From an uncultured Paracoccaceae bacterium (GTDB lineage Bacteria > Pseudomonadota > Alphaproteobacteria > Rhodobacterales > Rhodobacteraceae), in NCBI GenBank assembly GCA_947492585.1, contig CANLND010000009.1, positions 1 through 64,000 of the forward strand: DNA of 64,000 nucleotides, in the 5' to 3' direction. Under the pieces are notes generated by a model, which was not told the origin of the DNA, searched no databases, and saw only the letters and a list, made by a program, of their open reading frames with translations. Both the position numbers and the translations under genes were made by a program. Shown here one piece after another: positions 54,043 through 63,915 of this stretch (positions within the stretch are counted from its first letter, which is position 1; each line of letters opens with the position of its first letter).

Positions 54043-55542
54043 ATGCAACAGCTCAACCACTTTGTAGACGGCGAATATGTAGACGGCACATCTGGCCGCT
54101 TCACCGAAGTCTTTAACCCTGCCACAGGCGAAGCCCAGCTGAAAATCCAGCTGGCCGGTAAGGATGAAGTTGATGCAATTGTCGAAAAAGCAGCGATCGC
54201 GCAACAAGCCTGGGCCCGTGTAAACCCGCAACGCCGGGCACGCGTATTCATGAAGTTTGGTCAACTGATCAACGAAAACATGGACCGTCTGGCCGAGGCA
54301 ATCAGCCGTGAACACGGTAAAACCCTGCCTGACGCGCGTGGCGATGTTCAGCGTGGGCTTGAGGTTGTTGAAGTCTGCATGGGCGCGCCTGCGATGTTGA
54401 AAGGTGAATTCACCGACAACGCTGGTCCGGACATCGACATCTATGCGATGCGCCAGCCCTTGGGCGTGGTTGCGGGCATCACGCCGTTCAACTTCCCTGC
54501 GATGATCCCCCTGTGGAAAATGTCACCTGCCATCGCCGCAGGCAATGCCATGATCCTAAAGCCGTCCGAGCGTGCGCCGACCTGCGCATTCTTGTTGGCT
54601 GAACTGTTGCACGAAGCGGGCCTGCCCAAAGGTGTGTTGCAGGTTGTTAACGGTGACAAAGAAGCGGTCGATGCGCTGCTGGACAATGAAACCATTCAGG
54701 CGGTTGGCTTTGTTGGCTCGACCCCGATTGCACAGTACATCTACGGACGCGCCGCCACCAATGGCAAACGCGCGCAGTGTTTCGGCGGCGCCAAAAACCA
54801 CATGGTCATCATGCCAGACGCGGATATCGACAAGGCAGCGGATGCGCTGCTCGGCGCCGGGTTTGGCGCGGCAGGCGAACGCTGCATGGCGATTTCTGTT
54901 GCGGTTCCTGTTGGTAAAGAAACCGCCGACAAGCTGGTCGAAAAGCTGGCACCCAGAATTGAAGCGTTGAAAGTGGGTCCCTATACCGCTGGCGACGATG
55001 TCGATTACGGCCCGGTCATCACGGCAGCTGCAAAAGACCGCATCGAGGGCCTGATCGCATCCGGCGTTGAACAGGGTGCAACTTTGGTCACCGATGGTCG
55101 TGACCTGAAGCTGCAAGGTTACGAAGGCGGTTTCTACGTTGGCCCAACCATGTTTGACAACGTTACGCCTGACATGGAGATCTACAAAGAAGAGATCTTT
55201 GGCCCCGTTCTGAGCCAAGTGCGCGTCGAAACGTACGAAGAAGCGCTGCAACTGGTTATGGACAATGAATACGGCAATGGTACTGCGATCTACACCGCAG
55301 ATGGTGACACTGCGCGTGACTATGCCAGCCGGGTGAACGTGGGTATGGTTGGCATCAACTTCCCAATCCCTGTACCGCTCAGCTATTATAGCTTTGGTGG
55401 CTGGAAAAAGTCCGCCTTTGGCGACCTGAACCAATACGGCAGCGATGCGTTCCGGTTCTACACCAAAACCAAAACTGTGACCTCGCGCTGGTATTCCGGC
55501 ATCAAAGACGGCCACGAGCTGAACTTTAAAGCACTGGACTGA
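54043..55542 (+). CDS. mmsA: Methylmalonate-semialdehyde dehydrogenase (CoA-acylating)
   Basis: MmsA converts methylmalonate semialdehyde to propionyl-CoA in valine and inositol breakdown. The 499-residue aldehyde-dehydrogenase-fold protein has ITPFNFPAMIPLWK near 146-159, MILKPSERAP, GSTPIAQYIYGRAA near 225 and the catalytic Cys in GAAGERCMAIS. The segment just before lacks the ALDH general-base Glu (it reads GGAKNHMVIMP), as in CoA-acylating members. AGGAGACCTTC precedes ATG 54043. Confidence 0.95.
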   Translation: MQQLNHFVDGEYVDGTSGRFTEVFNPATGEAQLKIQLAGKDEVDAIVEKAAIAQQAWARVNPQRRARVFMKFGQLINENMDRLAEAISREHGKTLPDARGDVQRGLEVVEVCMGAPAMLKGEFTDNAGPDIDIYAMRQPLGVVAGITPFNFPAMIPLWKMSPAIAAGNAMILKPSERAPTCAFLLAELLHEAGLPKGVLQVVNGDKEAVDALLDNETIQAVGFVGSTPIAQYIYGRAATNGKRAQCFGGAKNHMVIMPDADIDKAADALLGAGFGAAGERCMAISVAVPVGKETADKLVEKLAPRIEALKVGPYTAGDDVDYGPVITAAAKDRIEGLIASGVEQGATLVTDGRDLKLQGYEGGFYVGPTMFDNVTPDMEIYKEEIFGPVLSQVRVETYEEALQLVMDNEYGNGTAIYTADGDTARDYASRVNVGMVGINFPIPVPLSYYSFGGWKKSAFGDLNQYGSDAFRFYTKTKTVTSRWYSGIKDGHELNFKALD

Positions 55543-55560
55543 TCCTTTTTCAGTGCAAAA

Positions 55561-55596
55561 AAAGCAGGCGCGATCCCTCCCTTAAGCGCCTGCTTT
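55561..55596 (+). terminator. Hairpin terminator after mmsA
   Basis: Stem AAAGCAGGCGC/GCGCCTGCTTT with a 14-base loop containing CCCTCCC, flanked by A and T runs. A second hairpin GGCCTCGCAGTC/GACTGCGGGGCC follows at 55624-55653 and ends near ATTTTTGG. Both lie in the 223-base gap before the L,D-transpeptidase gene. Confidence 0.75.
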
Positions 55597-55765
55597 CCTG
55601 ACCTGCACTATCAAGTGATCAAAGGCCTCGCAGTCCAAACCGACTGCGGGGCCTTCGGCAATTTTTGGTCACTCCACATAAATGTGATCGCCCCCACATA
55701 GCGGCCAGTCTACAATGACGGTATCTGATGAATAAGACACACCAACCGCATCTGTGAGGCCGATC

Positions 55766-56368
55766 ATGTACAGTCCGAAATTCACCCGCCGAGGGACCTT
55801 GCTTGGACTGGGGGCCACATTGGCAACCCCTACCCTGCTGCGCGCTCAATCCATTGATGCCTTTCCGTCAAACGAAACTGCGATCCGCACAAAAGTGCCG
55901 GTGCAGCGTAATATTTCCTCGTTTTCTCAGCAGAATTGGCAGGACCATTTTGAACAGCTTGGTGTGGGCTGTCTATTGGCTGACATTTCCTCACGCGCTT
56001 TGCACTATTGGGGCGGTGATGGACAAACCTATCGACTGTTCCCGTCCTCGGTGCCATTGACCGAAGAGCTGACAAAACGGGGCTACACCGAAGTTGTCCG
56101 CAAACGCGAAAACCCCAGCTGGACCCCAACCGCATCAATGCGTGAGCGCGACCCGAACCTGCCGGTGCGGATGGACGGTGGCGATCCCGGCAACCCATTG
56201 GGCACCCGCGCCATGTATCTGACCTGGCCGGCCTATTTGATCCATGGCACGCATGACACTCGGAAAATTGGCCGTCAAAGCTCATCCGGTTGCATTGGTC
56301 TTTATAATCAACACGTTGAAGAGCTGTTTGCACTGGTCAAGATCGGCACGCAGGTCCGATTGGTGTGA
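55766..56368 (+). CDS. L,D-transpeptidase (YkuD domain), Tat-type signal
   Basis: The 200-residue protein has an N-terminal twin-arginine-like signal (FTRRGTLLGLGATLATPTLLRAQ) and a C-terminal YkuD domain with His160 in HGTHDTRKIGRQSSSGCIGL and the nucleophile Cys176. L,D-transpeptidases crosslink peptidoglycan or attach proteins to it in the periplasm. The usual SxGCIR(M/L) has Gly-Leu here (GCIGL), so the conserved Arg is missing. ATG 55766 starts at the basic N region. It sits inside the valine-degradation group without an obvious metabolic link. Confidence 0.85.
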   Translation: MYSPKFTRRGTLLGLGATLATPTLLRAQSIDAFPSNETAIRTKVPVQRNISSFSQQNWQDHFEQLGVGCLLADISSRALHYWGGDGQTYRLFPSSVPLTEELTKRGYTEVVRKRENPSWTPTASMRERDPNLPVRMDGGDPGNPLGTRAMYLTWPAYLIHGTHDTRKIGRQSSSGCIGLYNQHVEELFALVKIGTQVRLV

Positions 56369-56401
56369 TTGGTGTGATCTCAGCCTATTGCAAAAATCAC
56401 C

Positions 56402-56424
56402 GGGCGCCTTGGGGCGCCCTTTTT
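56402..56424 (+). terminator. Intrinsic terminator after the L,D-transpeptidase gene
   Basis: Stem GGGCGCC/GGCGCCC with TTGG loop and five T. Confidence 0.9.
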
Positions 56425-56526
56425 GTTTTGCAAAACGAATTTGCGGTGCTGCGACTTGCCGTGGGGTCGGTTGATCGGTATAAATAGAACACTTGTTCAA
56501 TTCACAAAAATTCAGGGAGGACAGCT

Positions 56527-57672
56527 GTGGATTTTGCGTTGACCGAAGAGCAAACAGCGATTTTTGATATGGCGCAGGCCTTTGGCCAAGAGCAAATCGC
56601 GCCGAATGCCCGTCAGTGGGAGCGTGACGGCACCATCCCCAAAACACTGTGGCAAGAGATCGCCGCACTCGGATTTGGCGGACTATACGTGTCCGAAGAG
56701 GCGGGCGGCGCGGGCCTGTCCAGACTGGACGCGACGCTGGTATTCGAAGCCCTGTCGATGGCCTGCCCTTCGGTTGCGGCGTTCTTGTCGATCCATAACA
56801 TGTGCGCCAAGATGATTGACGTCTATGGCAGCGACGAGATGAAGGCGCGCCTGCTGCCGGATGCGATCTCCATGAACACCATCTTGTCGTATTGCCTGAC
56901 CGAGCCGGGTTCAGGATCTGACGCGGCGGCCTTGAAAACCCGCGCAACGGCCACCGATACCGGCTATGCGCTGGACGGTGCCAAGGCGTTCATTTCCGGC
57001 GGATCCTATTCGGATGGGTATGTGTGTATGGTTCGCACCGGCGGTCCCGGTCCCAAAGGGATCTCGGCTGTATATGTTGCGGATGGCACGCCAGGGCTCA
57101 GCTTTGGTGCGCTTGAGGACAAGATGGGCTGGCGCAGCCAACCGACATCTCTGGTGCAGTTTGATGCCTGTGAAATCCCGTCTGAAAATCTGCTGGGGGA
57201 AGAGGGTCGCGGCTTCTCATATGCCATGGCCGGTCTTGACGGCGGTCGTTTGAACATTTCCGCCTGCTCTCTTGGCGCGGCGCAGACTGCGCTGTCCCAG
57301 ACCGTGCAATATATGTCCGAACGTAAGGCCTTTGGGACGTCGATTGATCAATTTCAGGCCCTTCAGTTCCGCCTTGCGGATATGGAAATCGAACTGCAAG
57401 CAGCCCGTGTCTTTTTGCGTCAAGCGGCGTGGAAACTGGATCAGGGCGCGCCAGATGCCAGTGCACATTGCGCGATGGCCAAGAAATTTGTCACCGAAGC
57501 GGGCTCTAAAATTGTCGACCAATGTCTGCAATTGCATGGCGGCTATGGCTATCTGGCAGATTATGGTATCGAAAAGCTGGTGCGCGATCTGCGGGTGCAT
57601 CAGATTTTGGAAGGCACCAATGAGATCATGCGCGTGATCACCGCACGCCATCTGCTTGCTGCACAAAGCTGA
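56527..57672 (+). CDS. Acyl-CoA dehydrogenase, probably isobutyryl-CoA dehydrogenase
   Basis: This FAD enzyme of 381 residues likely oxidises isobutyryl-CoA to methacrylyl-CoA in valine breakdown. Motifs: YCLTEPGSGSDAAALKT near 120-136, and LHGGYGYLADYGIEKLVRDLRVHQILEGTNEIMR near 337-370 with the catalytic Glu in EGTNE. The start is GTG 56527, with GGGAGGAC just upstream. HIBYL-CoA hydrolase and mmsB follow directly, which supports isobutyryl-CoA over other acyl-CoAs. Confidence 0.9.
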   Translation: MDFALTEEQTAIFDMAQAFGQEQIAPNARQWERDGTIPKTLWQEIAALGFGGLYVSEEAGGAGLSRLDATLVFEALSMACPSVAAFLSIHNMCAKMIDVYGSDEMKARLLPDAISMNTILSYCLTEPGSGSDAAALKTRATATDTGYALDGAKAFISGGSYSDGYVCMVRTGGPGPKGISAVYVADGTPGLSFGALEDKMGWRSQPTSLVQFDACEIPSENLLGEEGRGFSYAMAGLDGGRLNISACSLGAAQTALSQTVQYMSERKAFGTSIDQFQALQFRLADMEIELQAARVFLRQAAWKLDQGAPDASAHCAMAKKFVTEAGSKIVDQCLQLHGGYGYLADYGIEKLVRDLRVHQILEGTNEIMRVITARHLLAAQS

Positions 57673-57682
57673 AAGAGACACC

Positions 57683-58744
57683 ATGTCTGATATTTCCATC
57701 CGCGTGACAGGCAAGGCCGGGCGCATTACGCTCACCCGCGCCGGCGCTCTAAACGCGTTGAACTATGACATGTGCTTGGCGGTTGATGCCGCCCTGCAAG
57801 ACTGGCAGGACAATCCCGACGTAAAGCTGGTGATCATCGACGCCGAAGGCGACAAAGCCTTTTGCGCCGGGGGAGACATCGCTGAGCTTTACGCACAGGG
57901 GCGCGCCGGTAATTTCGCATATGGGCAAAAATTCTGGCGCGACGAATACCAGATGAATGCCCGTATCTTCAGCTATCCCAAACCGGTGGTCAGCCTGTTG
58001 CAGGGCTTTGTCATGGGCGGCGGCGTTGGGCTTGGCTGTCATGGCAGCCATCGCATCGTTGGTGAGACCACCAAGATTTCCATGCCTGAAGTTGCGATTG
58101 GCCTTGTGCCGGATGTGGGCGGATCATTGATGCTGGCGTTGGCGCCGGGGCGGCTTGGCGAATATCTTGCGCTGACGGCGTCCCGCCTAAAAGCCGCCGA
58201 TGCCGTTTACGCGGGTTTTGCCGATCATTTCATCCCCCAAGCGCTGTGGCCTGCCCTGATTTCTGAGCTGGAAAACAGCGGGGATGTCGGGCACATTGAA
58301 ACCCTGACGCAGTCAGCGGGCGTTTCGGATTACTCCGAAAAAGCCACGTTGATTGACGCCTTGTTCAATGGCGAGACCCTTGCGGACATAGAGGCACAGC
58401 TTACAAGCGACGGATCGCAACTGGCACTTGAAACGCTGGAGGGTATGGCCAAACATTCGCCTTTGGCTATGGCGTCGGCGGTTGAAGTGATCCACCGCCT
58501 GCGCGCGTCCTATCTGTCGATTGAAAAGGCGCTGGAGCTGGAATACCGCTTTACCTACCGCGCGCAGGAACACAGTGATTTCCTTGAAGGAATTCGCGCG
58601 CTGATTATTGACAAAGACCGCCGTCCCCAATGGCGTCATGCAGGCAAACCAGTGCCTGTCGCGGATGTCAGCCAAATGCTGATGCCGCTGGGCGCTGCGC
58701 GGTTTCGTCTGACTTCAGATCTGGCAACGGAGGATGCCTCATGA
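57683..58744 (+). CDS. 3-hydroxyisobutyryl-CoA hydrolase
   Basis: The 353-residue crotonase-fold protein hydrolyses 3-hydroxyisobutyryl-CoA, releasing 3-hydroxyisobutyrate for MmsB. It has FCAGGDIAELYAQGRAG near 65-80, GFVMGGGVGLGCHGSHRI near 112 and the HIBYL-type MPEVAIGLVPDVGGSL near 135. The longer C-terminal half, absent from enoyl-CoA hydratases, supports the hydrolase. It starts 10 bases after the acyl-CoA dehydrogenase stop and overlaps mmsB by four bases. The methacrylyl-CoA hydratase step must be done by another protein. Confidence 0.92.
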   Translation: MSDISIRVTGKAGRITLTRAGALNALNYDMCLAVDAALQDWQDNPDVKLVIIDAEGDKAFCAGGDIAELYAQGRAGNFAYGQKFWRDEYQMNARIFSYPKPVVSLLQGFVMGGGVGLGCHGSHRIVGETTKISMPEVAIGLVPDVGGSLMLALAPGRLGEYLALTASRLKAADAVYAGFADHFIPQALWPALISELENSGDVGHIETLTQSAGVSDYSEKATLIDALFNGETLADIEAQLTSDGSQLALETLEGMAKHSPLAMASAVEVIHRLRASYLSIEKALELEYRFTYRAQEHSDFLEGIRALIIDKDRRPQWRHAGKPVPVADVSQMLMPLGAARFRLTSDLATEDAS

Positions 58745-59613
58745 ATATCGGATTTATCGGACTGGGCAATATGGGCGGGCCAATGGCGGCCAATCTCGCT
58801 GCGGCGGGCCATAAGGTCACCGGCTTTGACACCGCCACGGTAGAGCTGGAGGGGCTGGCCATTGCGGGAACCGCCGCGGCCGCGGCCACTGGCGCGGATG
58901 TGGTGATCACCATGCTGCCCAATGGGGCCATTCTGCGCGCCGTCGCCGAGCAGGTTCTGGCTGCGATGGCACCGGGCACCACCCTGCTGGATTGCTCGAC
59001 AGTTGATGTCGATAGTGCCCGCGCGGTTGCGGACATGGCGGCACAGGTCGGCATTCAAACCGTTGATGCGCCGGTCTCCGGCGGGATTGGTGGGGCGGCC
59101 GCTGGTACACTGACCTTTATGGCCGGTGGCCCAACACAGGCCTTTGAAACCGTAAAGCCGCTGTTTGATATCATGGGGCAAAAAACGGTCCATTGTGGTG
59201 ACGCCGGCGCCGGTCAGGCGGCCAAGATCTGCAACAATATGATCTTGGGTGTTTCCATGATCGCCACCTGCGAAGCCTTTGCTTTGGCAGATAAACTGGG
59301 TTTGGATCGCCAGAAAATGTTTGATGTGGTTTCGACCTCATCGGGCTACAGCTGGAGCATGAACGCCTATTGCCCCGCCCCCGGCGTTGGCCCAACCAGC
59401 CCTGCCGACAACAACTACACCCCCGGTTTTGCAGCCGAGCTGATGCTCAAGGATCTGAGACTAAGCCAGCAAGCCGCCGATGGCGCGGATGCAGACACCC
59501 CCATGGGGGCCTTGGCGCAACAGCTCTATACCCAATTTGTCGAAGCTGAAGACGGTCTGGGCAAGGATTTCTCGGCCATGCTTCCCCGCTTCGAAAACCG
59601 CGGCCGCGATTGA
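58741..59613 (+). CDS. mmsB: 3-hydroxyisobutyrate dehydrogenase
   Basis: MmsB oxidises 3-hydroxyisobutyrate to methylmalonate semialdehyde, the substrate of MmsA. The 290-residue protein has the Rossmann motif IGFIGLGNMGGPMAANL (3-19), the substrate-binding VDAPVSGG near 116, and the catalytic Lys in GAGQAAKICNNM near 163. ATG 58741 overlaps the previous stop (ATGA). It converges on the XRE gene with only three bases between stop codons and no terminator. Confidence 0.95.
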   Translation: MNIGFIGLGNMGGPMAANLAAAGHKVTGFDTATVELEGLAIAGTAAAAATGADVVITMLPNGAILRAVAEQVLAAMAPGTTLLDCSTVDVDSARAVADMAAQVGIQTVDAPVSGGIGGAAAGTLTFMAGGPTQAFETVKPLFDIMGQKTVHCGDAGAGQAAKICNNMILGVSMIATCEAFALADKLGLDRQKMFDVVSTSSGYSWSMNAYCPAPGVGPTSPADNNYTPGFAAELMLKDLRLSQQAADGADADTPMGALAQQLYTQFVEAEDGLGKDFSAMLPRFENRGRD

Positions 59614-59616
59614 TCC

Positions 59617-60387
59617 TCAGACCGAGGCCAATGCGCGCAACACCTGGCCGGTCTGTGGATCGGCCGGGAACATCAGCTCTATTTTCAATTCAGAAAACAG
59701 TTCGTCATTGGCGCCGCCAAAATGGGAAATGGTGGAAAACAGCGACAACACATGTGGCCCAACCCGGTAGCGGGTCGCCAGAACCACATCCGCAGACGGC
59801 GGGATGTCTTCTACCTCGGCGCGCCGGCGTGTTTCAAAGGCCCGGATCGCATCCTCAAGCACCGGATCCTGCCCAACTTCCACCAATTCAGTGCGCAAAC
59901 GCGCGCACATAAAACGCTCAACCTCGGCAAGGTTATCGATATTGTCGCGCAGTGCGGTATTGAACAAAAACGCCTCTAACAAACTGTCTCCAATGCCCAA
60001 TCCAACCGGTTCCAGCAGGCCCTGCGCGGGTGGGTTTGCCGCGATCACCCGCCAATGCCGGTCAAGTGCCAGCGCCGGATAAGGCGCATGGGAGTGCAAC
60101 ATCCACTGCATTGCTTCGGTTAATGGCGCCAGTTCCCGCTCATTCAATCGGCGCTGTCTGGCAACAGGTGCCATGCCGGCGGCAATCAGCATCCGGTCGC
60201 GCGCGGTCGGGGGCAGCAACAAAACCTCAGCGAGCCGCAACACCATGCCCCGCGTCGGGCGAGACCGCCCTGTTTCCAGAAAACTGATATGGCGCGCGGA
60301 TACGTCAGCCATGCCGCTCAGCTCCATCTGGCTGATCCGCCGGATCTGTCGCCAGTCTTTCATCACCTGCCCAAAATTGTCCTGCAT
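59617..60387 (-). CDS. XRE family regulator with MmyB-like ligand domain
   Basis: The 256-residue protein has an N-terminal helix-turn-helix (ISQMELSGMADVSARHISFLETGRSRPTRGMVLRLAE near 19-54) and a C-terminal MmyB-like domain (about 95-255; APYPALALDRHWRVIAANP near 102) that in related proteins binds fatty acids or other small ligands. It faces a small membrane-protein gene divergently, which it may control. Target and ligand are unknown. Confidence 0.88.
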   Translation of the reverse strand: MQDNFGQVMKDWRQIRRISQMELSGMADVSARHISFLETGRSRPTRGMVLRLAEVLLLPPTARDRMLIAAGMAPVARQRRLNERELAPLTEAMQWMLHSHAPYPALALDRHWRVIAANPPAQGLLEPVGLGIGDSLLEAFLFNTALRDNIDNLAEVERFMCARLRTELVEVGQDPVLEDAIRAFETRRRAEVEDIPPSADVVLATRYRVGPHVLSLFSTISHFGGANDELFSELKIELMFPADPQTGQVLRALASV

Positions 60388-60520
60388 ATTGTCTCCTGCC
60401 CGCACTCCACATCCAACTTACCCGGGTTTGATCAGCTTTTCACTTACCCCATAGGTAATTGTTTCCCCTCATATCTGCAGGCATCCAATGGGCACAGTTC
60501 AATTGGAAAAGGCAACGTCG

Positions 60521-60967
60521 ATGACCCTAAATCTTTGCATAACACTGCTCAAATTCGCATGTATTGGCACCGCGCTGTTTGCGCTCAGCTGGATAGCTGG
60601 CCTGATGGGCTTTGGCCCCGCCGCGCTGTTCCTGGATTTCTTTGCGGATCTTGCCCACCTCCCCGTGGAGGGCCACCAATCCATCGATACAGACACCGAA
60701 CAACTGCTTGTGGCGATCACAGCAGGCCTGATGATCGGGCTTGCCGGTTTTGTCTGGCAGATCACCACGCTTGTCTACCCAACGGATCCCCAGCTTGCTG
60801 CGCGTTTGATCGTGCCCGGCGCGCTGGCGTGGTTTGTGGTAGATGGCACTGGATCGCTGCTGGCTGGCGCAGGGTTCAACATCCCAATGAACCTGGTATT
60901 CCTCCTGCTCTTTTTGGCCCCGATTGGGCTGCATCTGCGCACTTCGCCCCGTGCCGGAACCGCGTGA
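60521..60967 (+). CDS. Four-helix membrane protein, unknown function
   Basis: The 148-residue protein has about four membrane segments (approx. 5-22, 52-72, 84-105 and 112-132) with a short acidic periplasmic loop (HLPVEGHQSIDTDTEQ). ATG 60521 is preferred because GGAAAAGG lies 8 bases upstream; an in-frame ATG at 60488 would add 11 residues. It is divergent from the XRE regulator and ends before a strong bidirectional hairpin shared with uvrA. I do not recognise the family. Confidence 0.65.
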   Translation: MTLNLCITLLKFACIGTALFALSWIAGLMGFGPAALFLDFFADLAHLPVEGHQSIDTDTEQLLVAITAGLMIGLAGFVWQITTLVYPTDPQLAARLIVPGALAWFVVDGTGSLLAGAGFNIPMNLVFLLLFLAPIGLHLRTSPRAGTA

Positions 60968-60972
60968 CAAAA

Positions 60973-61007
60973 CAGGGCGTGCAAACCTGCACGCCCTGCT
61001 TCTTTTT
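60973..61007. terminator. Hairpin terminator between the membrane-protein gene and uvrA
   Basis: Perfect 11-bp stem CAGGGCGTGCA/TGCACGCCCTG with AACC loop, then CTTCTTTTT on the plus strand. It terminates the membrane-protein gene; it could also slow transcripts from uvrA, though A-rich sequence on its left side is short. Confidence 0.85.
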
Positions 61008-61056
61008 GGCTAAAATTACCCCGGGGGATCGCCGCAGGCGATGGGGGCAGCGCCCC

Positions 61057-63915
61057 CTACTCTGCCGCAACCTTTCGCGCATCCAGCATCGGCTTCAGAT
61101 ATCGCCCCGTGTGACTGCGCGGGGTGTCTGCAATGGTTTCTGGCGTGCCCGCGGCCACGATTTCTCCGCCCCCATCACCGCCTTCCGGGCCGATATCGAT
61201 CACCCAATCTGCGGTTTTGACCACATCCAGATTGTGTTCAATCACCACCACTGTGTTGCCTTGTTCCACCAATTCATGCAGCACTTCCAACAGTTTGCGA
61301 ACGTCTTCAAAATGCAGGCCGGTGGTGGGTTCATCCAGAATATACAGGGTCCGCCCCGTCGAGCGTTTGGCCAGCTCTTTTGACAGCTTTACCCGCTGGG
61401 CCTCCCCCCCAGACAGGGTGGTCGCCTGCTGACCAACCTTGATATACCCCAGACCAACGCGCATCAGCGCATCCATCTTGTCGCGAATGGTGGGCACTGC
61501 CTGAAAGAACTGCTGGGCGTCTTCCACGGTCATATCCAACACATCAGCAATGGATTTCCCTTTGAAGGTAATCTCCAGCGTTTCGCGGTTATACCGCGCG
61601 CCCTTGCAGGTTTCGCAGGTCACATAGACGTCGGGCAAGAAATGCATTTCCACCTTCAAAACGCCATCCCCTTGACAGGCCTCGCAGCGCCCGCCTTTGA
61701 CGTTAAAAGAGAAACGCCCCGGTTTATACCCGCGTGTCTTGGCCTCGGGCAGACCTGCAAACCATTCGCGGATGGGGGTAAAGGCGCCGGTGTAGGTCGC
61801 CGGGTTTGACCGAGGTGTGCGGCCAATGGGGCGTTGATCGATGTCGATCACCTTGTCCAGATGCTCAAGTCCCTTGATGGTCTCACAGGGCGCAGGGGTC
61901 TGACGCGCACCGTTCAGGCGCATGGATGCGGTTTTGAACAGCGTTTCGATGGTCAGCGTGGATTTACCTCCCCCCGATACACCGGTCACACAGACAAATT
62001 TGCCCAGCGGAAACTCTGCCGTCACGTTCTTGAGGTTGTTGCCGGTGGCCTTGACCACTTTGATCTTTTTCTTGTTGCCCTTGCGGCGCTCCGACGGCAC
62101 GGCAATCTCACGCGTGCCAGACAAATATTGCCCGGTGACAGATCCTGCATCTGCGGTCACCGCGTCTGGCGTGCCGTGGCTGACCACCTGCCCACCGTGC
62201 ACACCAGCGCCGGGGCCGATGTCAAAGACGTAATCCGCCTGCCGGATCATGTCTTCGTCATGTTCCACCACAATCACCGTATTGCCCTGATCCCGCAGGT
62301 TTTTCAGCGTGGTGATCAACCGGTCATTGTCACGCTGGTGCAGACCAATCGACGGCTCATCCAGCACATACAACACCCCCGTGAGGCCTGACCCGATTTG
62401 GCTGGCCAGTCGAATACGCTGGCTTTCGCCACCTGACAGCGTGCCGCTGTTGCGGCTGAGCGACAGATATTCAAGGCCGACATTGTTCAAAAACCCCAGC
62501 CGTTCACGGATTTCTTTGACGATGGCGCGGGCGATTTCCTGTTTTTGCTGGGTCAGATGGTTGGGCACATCTTCGATCCAAGCCAAAGCCTCGCGGATCG
62601 ATTGCTGGACCACCTGCCCCGCATGCACGCCTGCGATCTTCACCGCCAGCGCTTCTTCGCGCAGACGATAGCCCTCGCAGGTGCCACAGGAGCGATTGTT
62701 CTGATAGCGTTCAAACTCTTCGCGGATCCAGTTGCTGTCCGTCTCGCGGTAGCGACGTTCCATATTGGGAATGACACCTTCAAACACCCGCGTCACATTG
62801 TAGACACGGCCACCTTCGTCATAGCGAAACTCGATCTCTTCGGCGCCAGAACCATACAAAAACACCTGCTGCACCTTCGGGGGCAGATCCTTCCACGGGG
62901 TGTTTTTGTCAAACTGGTAGTGCTTGGCAATGGCTTCGATGGTTTGCAGGAAATAGGGCGATTTGCCCTTGCGCCAGGGGGCTAGCGCACCGTCATAGAC
63001 TTTTAGCGCATGATCCGGCACCACCAGCCGTTCGTCAAAGAACAGCTCCACCCCCAGGCCATCACAATCCGGGCAGGCCCCAAACGGCGCGTTAAACGAA
63101 AACAGGCGCGGTTCGATCTCGGGAATGGTAAATCCGCTGACGGGGCAGGCAAAATTTTCCGAAAAGGTGATGCGTTCGGGATCCCCATCACGCGGCGCGG
63201 TTTCCAGAATTGCAATCCCATCCGCCAGATCCAGTGCCGTGCGCAAGGAATCCGCCAATCGCGTTTCCAAGCCCGCCTTGACCACCAGACGATCCACCAC
63301 AACATCGATGTCATGGCGGAACTTTTTGTCCAAGGTTGGCGGCGTGTCGAGCTCGTGGAATTCGCCATCCACCTTTACCCGCTGAAAGCCCTGCTTGCGC
63401 AGTTCCAGAAATTCCTTTTTGTATTCGCCCTTACGGTCCCGGACGATGGGAGCCAGCAGATACCCGCGGGTCCCCTCCTCCAGCTGCATGATGCGGTCGA
63501 CCATGTCCTGTACCTGTTGGGCTTCAATCGGTTTGCCCGTCGCCGGTGAATACGGCGTCCCGGCCCGGGCAAACAACAGGCGCAGATAATCATATATCTC
63601 GGTCACGGTGCCCACGGTGGACCGCGGGTTTTTCGAGGTTGTCTTTTGTTCAATGGAGATCGCCGGGGACAGGCCGCTGATGTGGTCCACGTCCGGCTTT
63701 TCCATCATATCAAGGAACTGGCGGGCATAGGCGGACAGGCTCTCGACATAGCGCCGCTGCCCTTCGGCATAGATGGTATCAAAGGCTAGGGAAGACTTGC
63801 CCGACCCAGACAGACCGGTGATCACCACCAGCTCATCGCGGGGAATATCCACATCGATGTTCTTGAGATTATGCTCGCGCGCACCGCGCACCTCGATGGA
63901 TTTTAGCTCAGCCAT
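61057..63915 (-). CDS. uvrA: Excinuclease ABC subunit A
   Basis: UvrA recognises bulky DNA damage and loads UvrB. The 952-residue protein has two ABC ATPase cassettes: Walker [11 protein letters not shown] near 33-42 and [10 protein letters not shown] in the second half, with signature motifs LSGGESQRI and LSGGEAQRV. The zinc-finger Cys in CPDCDGLG and CEACQGDG...CETCKG are present. ATG 63915 gives the normal N terminus. The start is 85 bases from the window end, and I see no SOS box in that stretch, so the regulatory region is probably outside. Confidence 0.96.
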   Translation of the reverse strand: MAELKSIEVRGAREHNLKNIDVDIPRDELVVITGLSGSGKSSLAFDTIYAEGQRRYVESLSAYARQFLDMMEKPDVDHISGLSPAISIEQKTTSKNPRSTVGTVTEIYDYLRLLFARAGTPYSPATGKPIEAQQVQDMVDRIMQLEEGTRGYLLAPIVRDRKGEYKKEFLELRKQGFQRVKVDGEFHELDTPPTLDKKFRHDIDVVVDRLVVKAGLETRLADSLRTALDLADGIAILETAPRDGDPERITFSENFACPVSGFTIPEIEPRLFSFNAPFGACPDCDGLGVELFFDERLVVPDHALKVYDGALAPWRKGKSPYFLQTIEAIAKHYQFDKNTPWKDLPPKVQQVFLYGSGAEEIEFRYDEGGRVYNVTRVFEGVIPNMERRYRETDSNWIREEFERYQNNRSCGTCEGYRLREEALAVKIAGVHAGQVVQQSIREALAWIEDVPNHLTQQKQEIARAIVKEIRERLGFLNNVGLEYLSLSRNSGTLSGGESQRIRLASQIGSGLTGVLYVLDEPSIGLHQRDNDRLITTLKNLRDQGNTVIVVEHDEDMIRQADYVFDIGPGAGVHGGQVVSHGTPDAVTADAGSVTGQYLSGTREIAVPSERRKGNKKKIKVVKATGNNLKNVTAEFPLGKFVCVTGVSGGGKSTLTIETLFKTASMRLNGARQTPAPCETIKGLEHLDKVIDIDQRPIGRTPRSNPATYTGAFTPIREWFAGLPEAKTRGYKPGRFSFNVKGGRCEACQGDGVLKVEMHFLPDVYVTCETCKGARYNRETLEITFKGKSIADVLDMTVEDAQQFFQAVPTIRDKMDALMRVGLGYIKVGQQATTLSGGEAQRVKLSKELAKRSTGRTLYILDEPTTGLHFEDVRKLLEVLHELVEQGNTVVVIEHNLDVVKTADWVIDIGPEGGDGGGEIVAAGTPETIADTPRSHTGRYLKPMLDARKVAAE

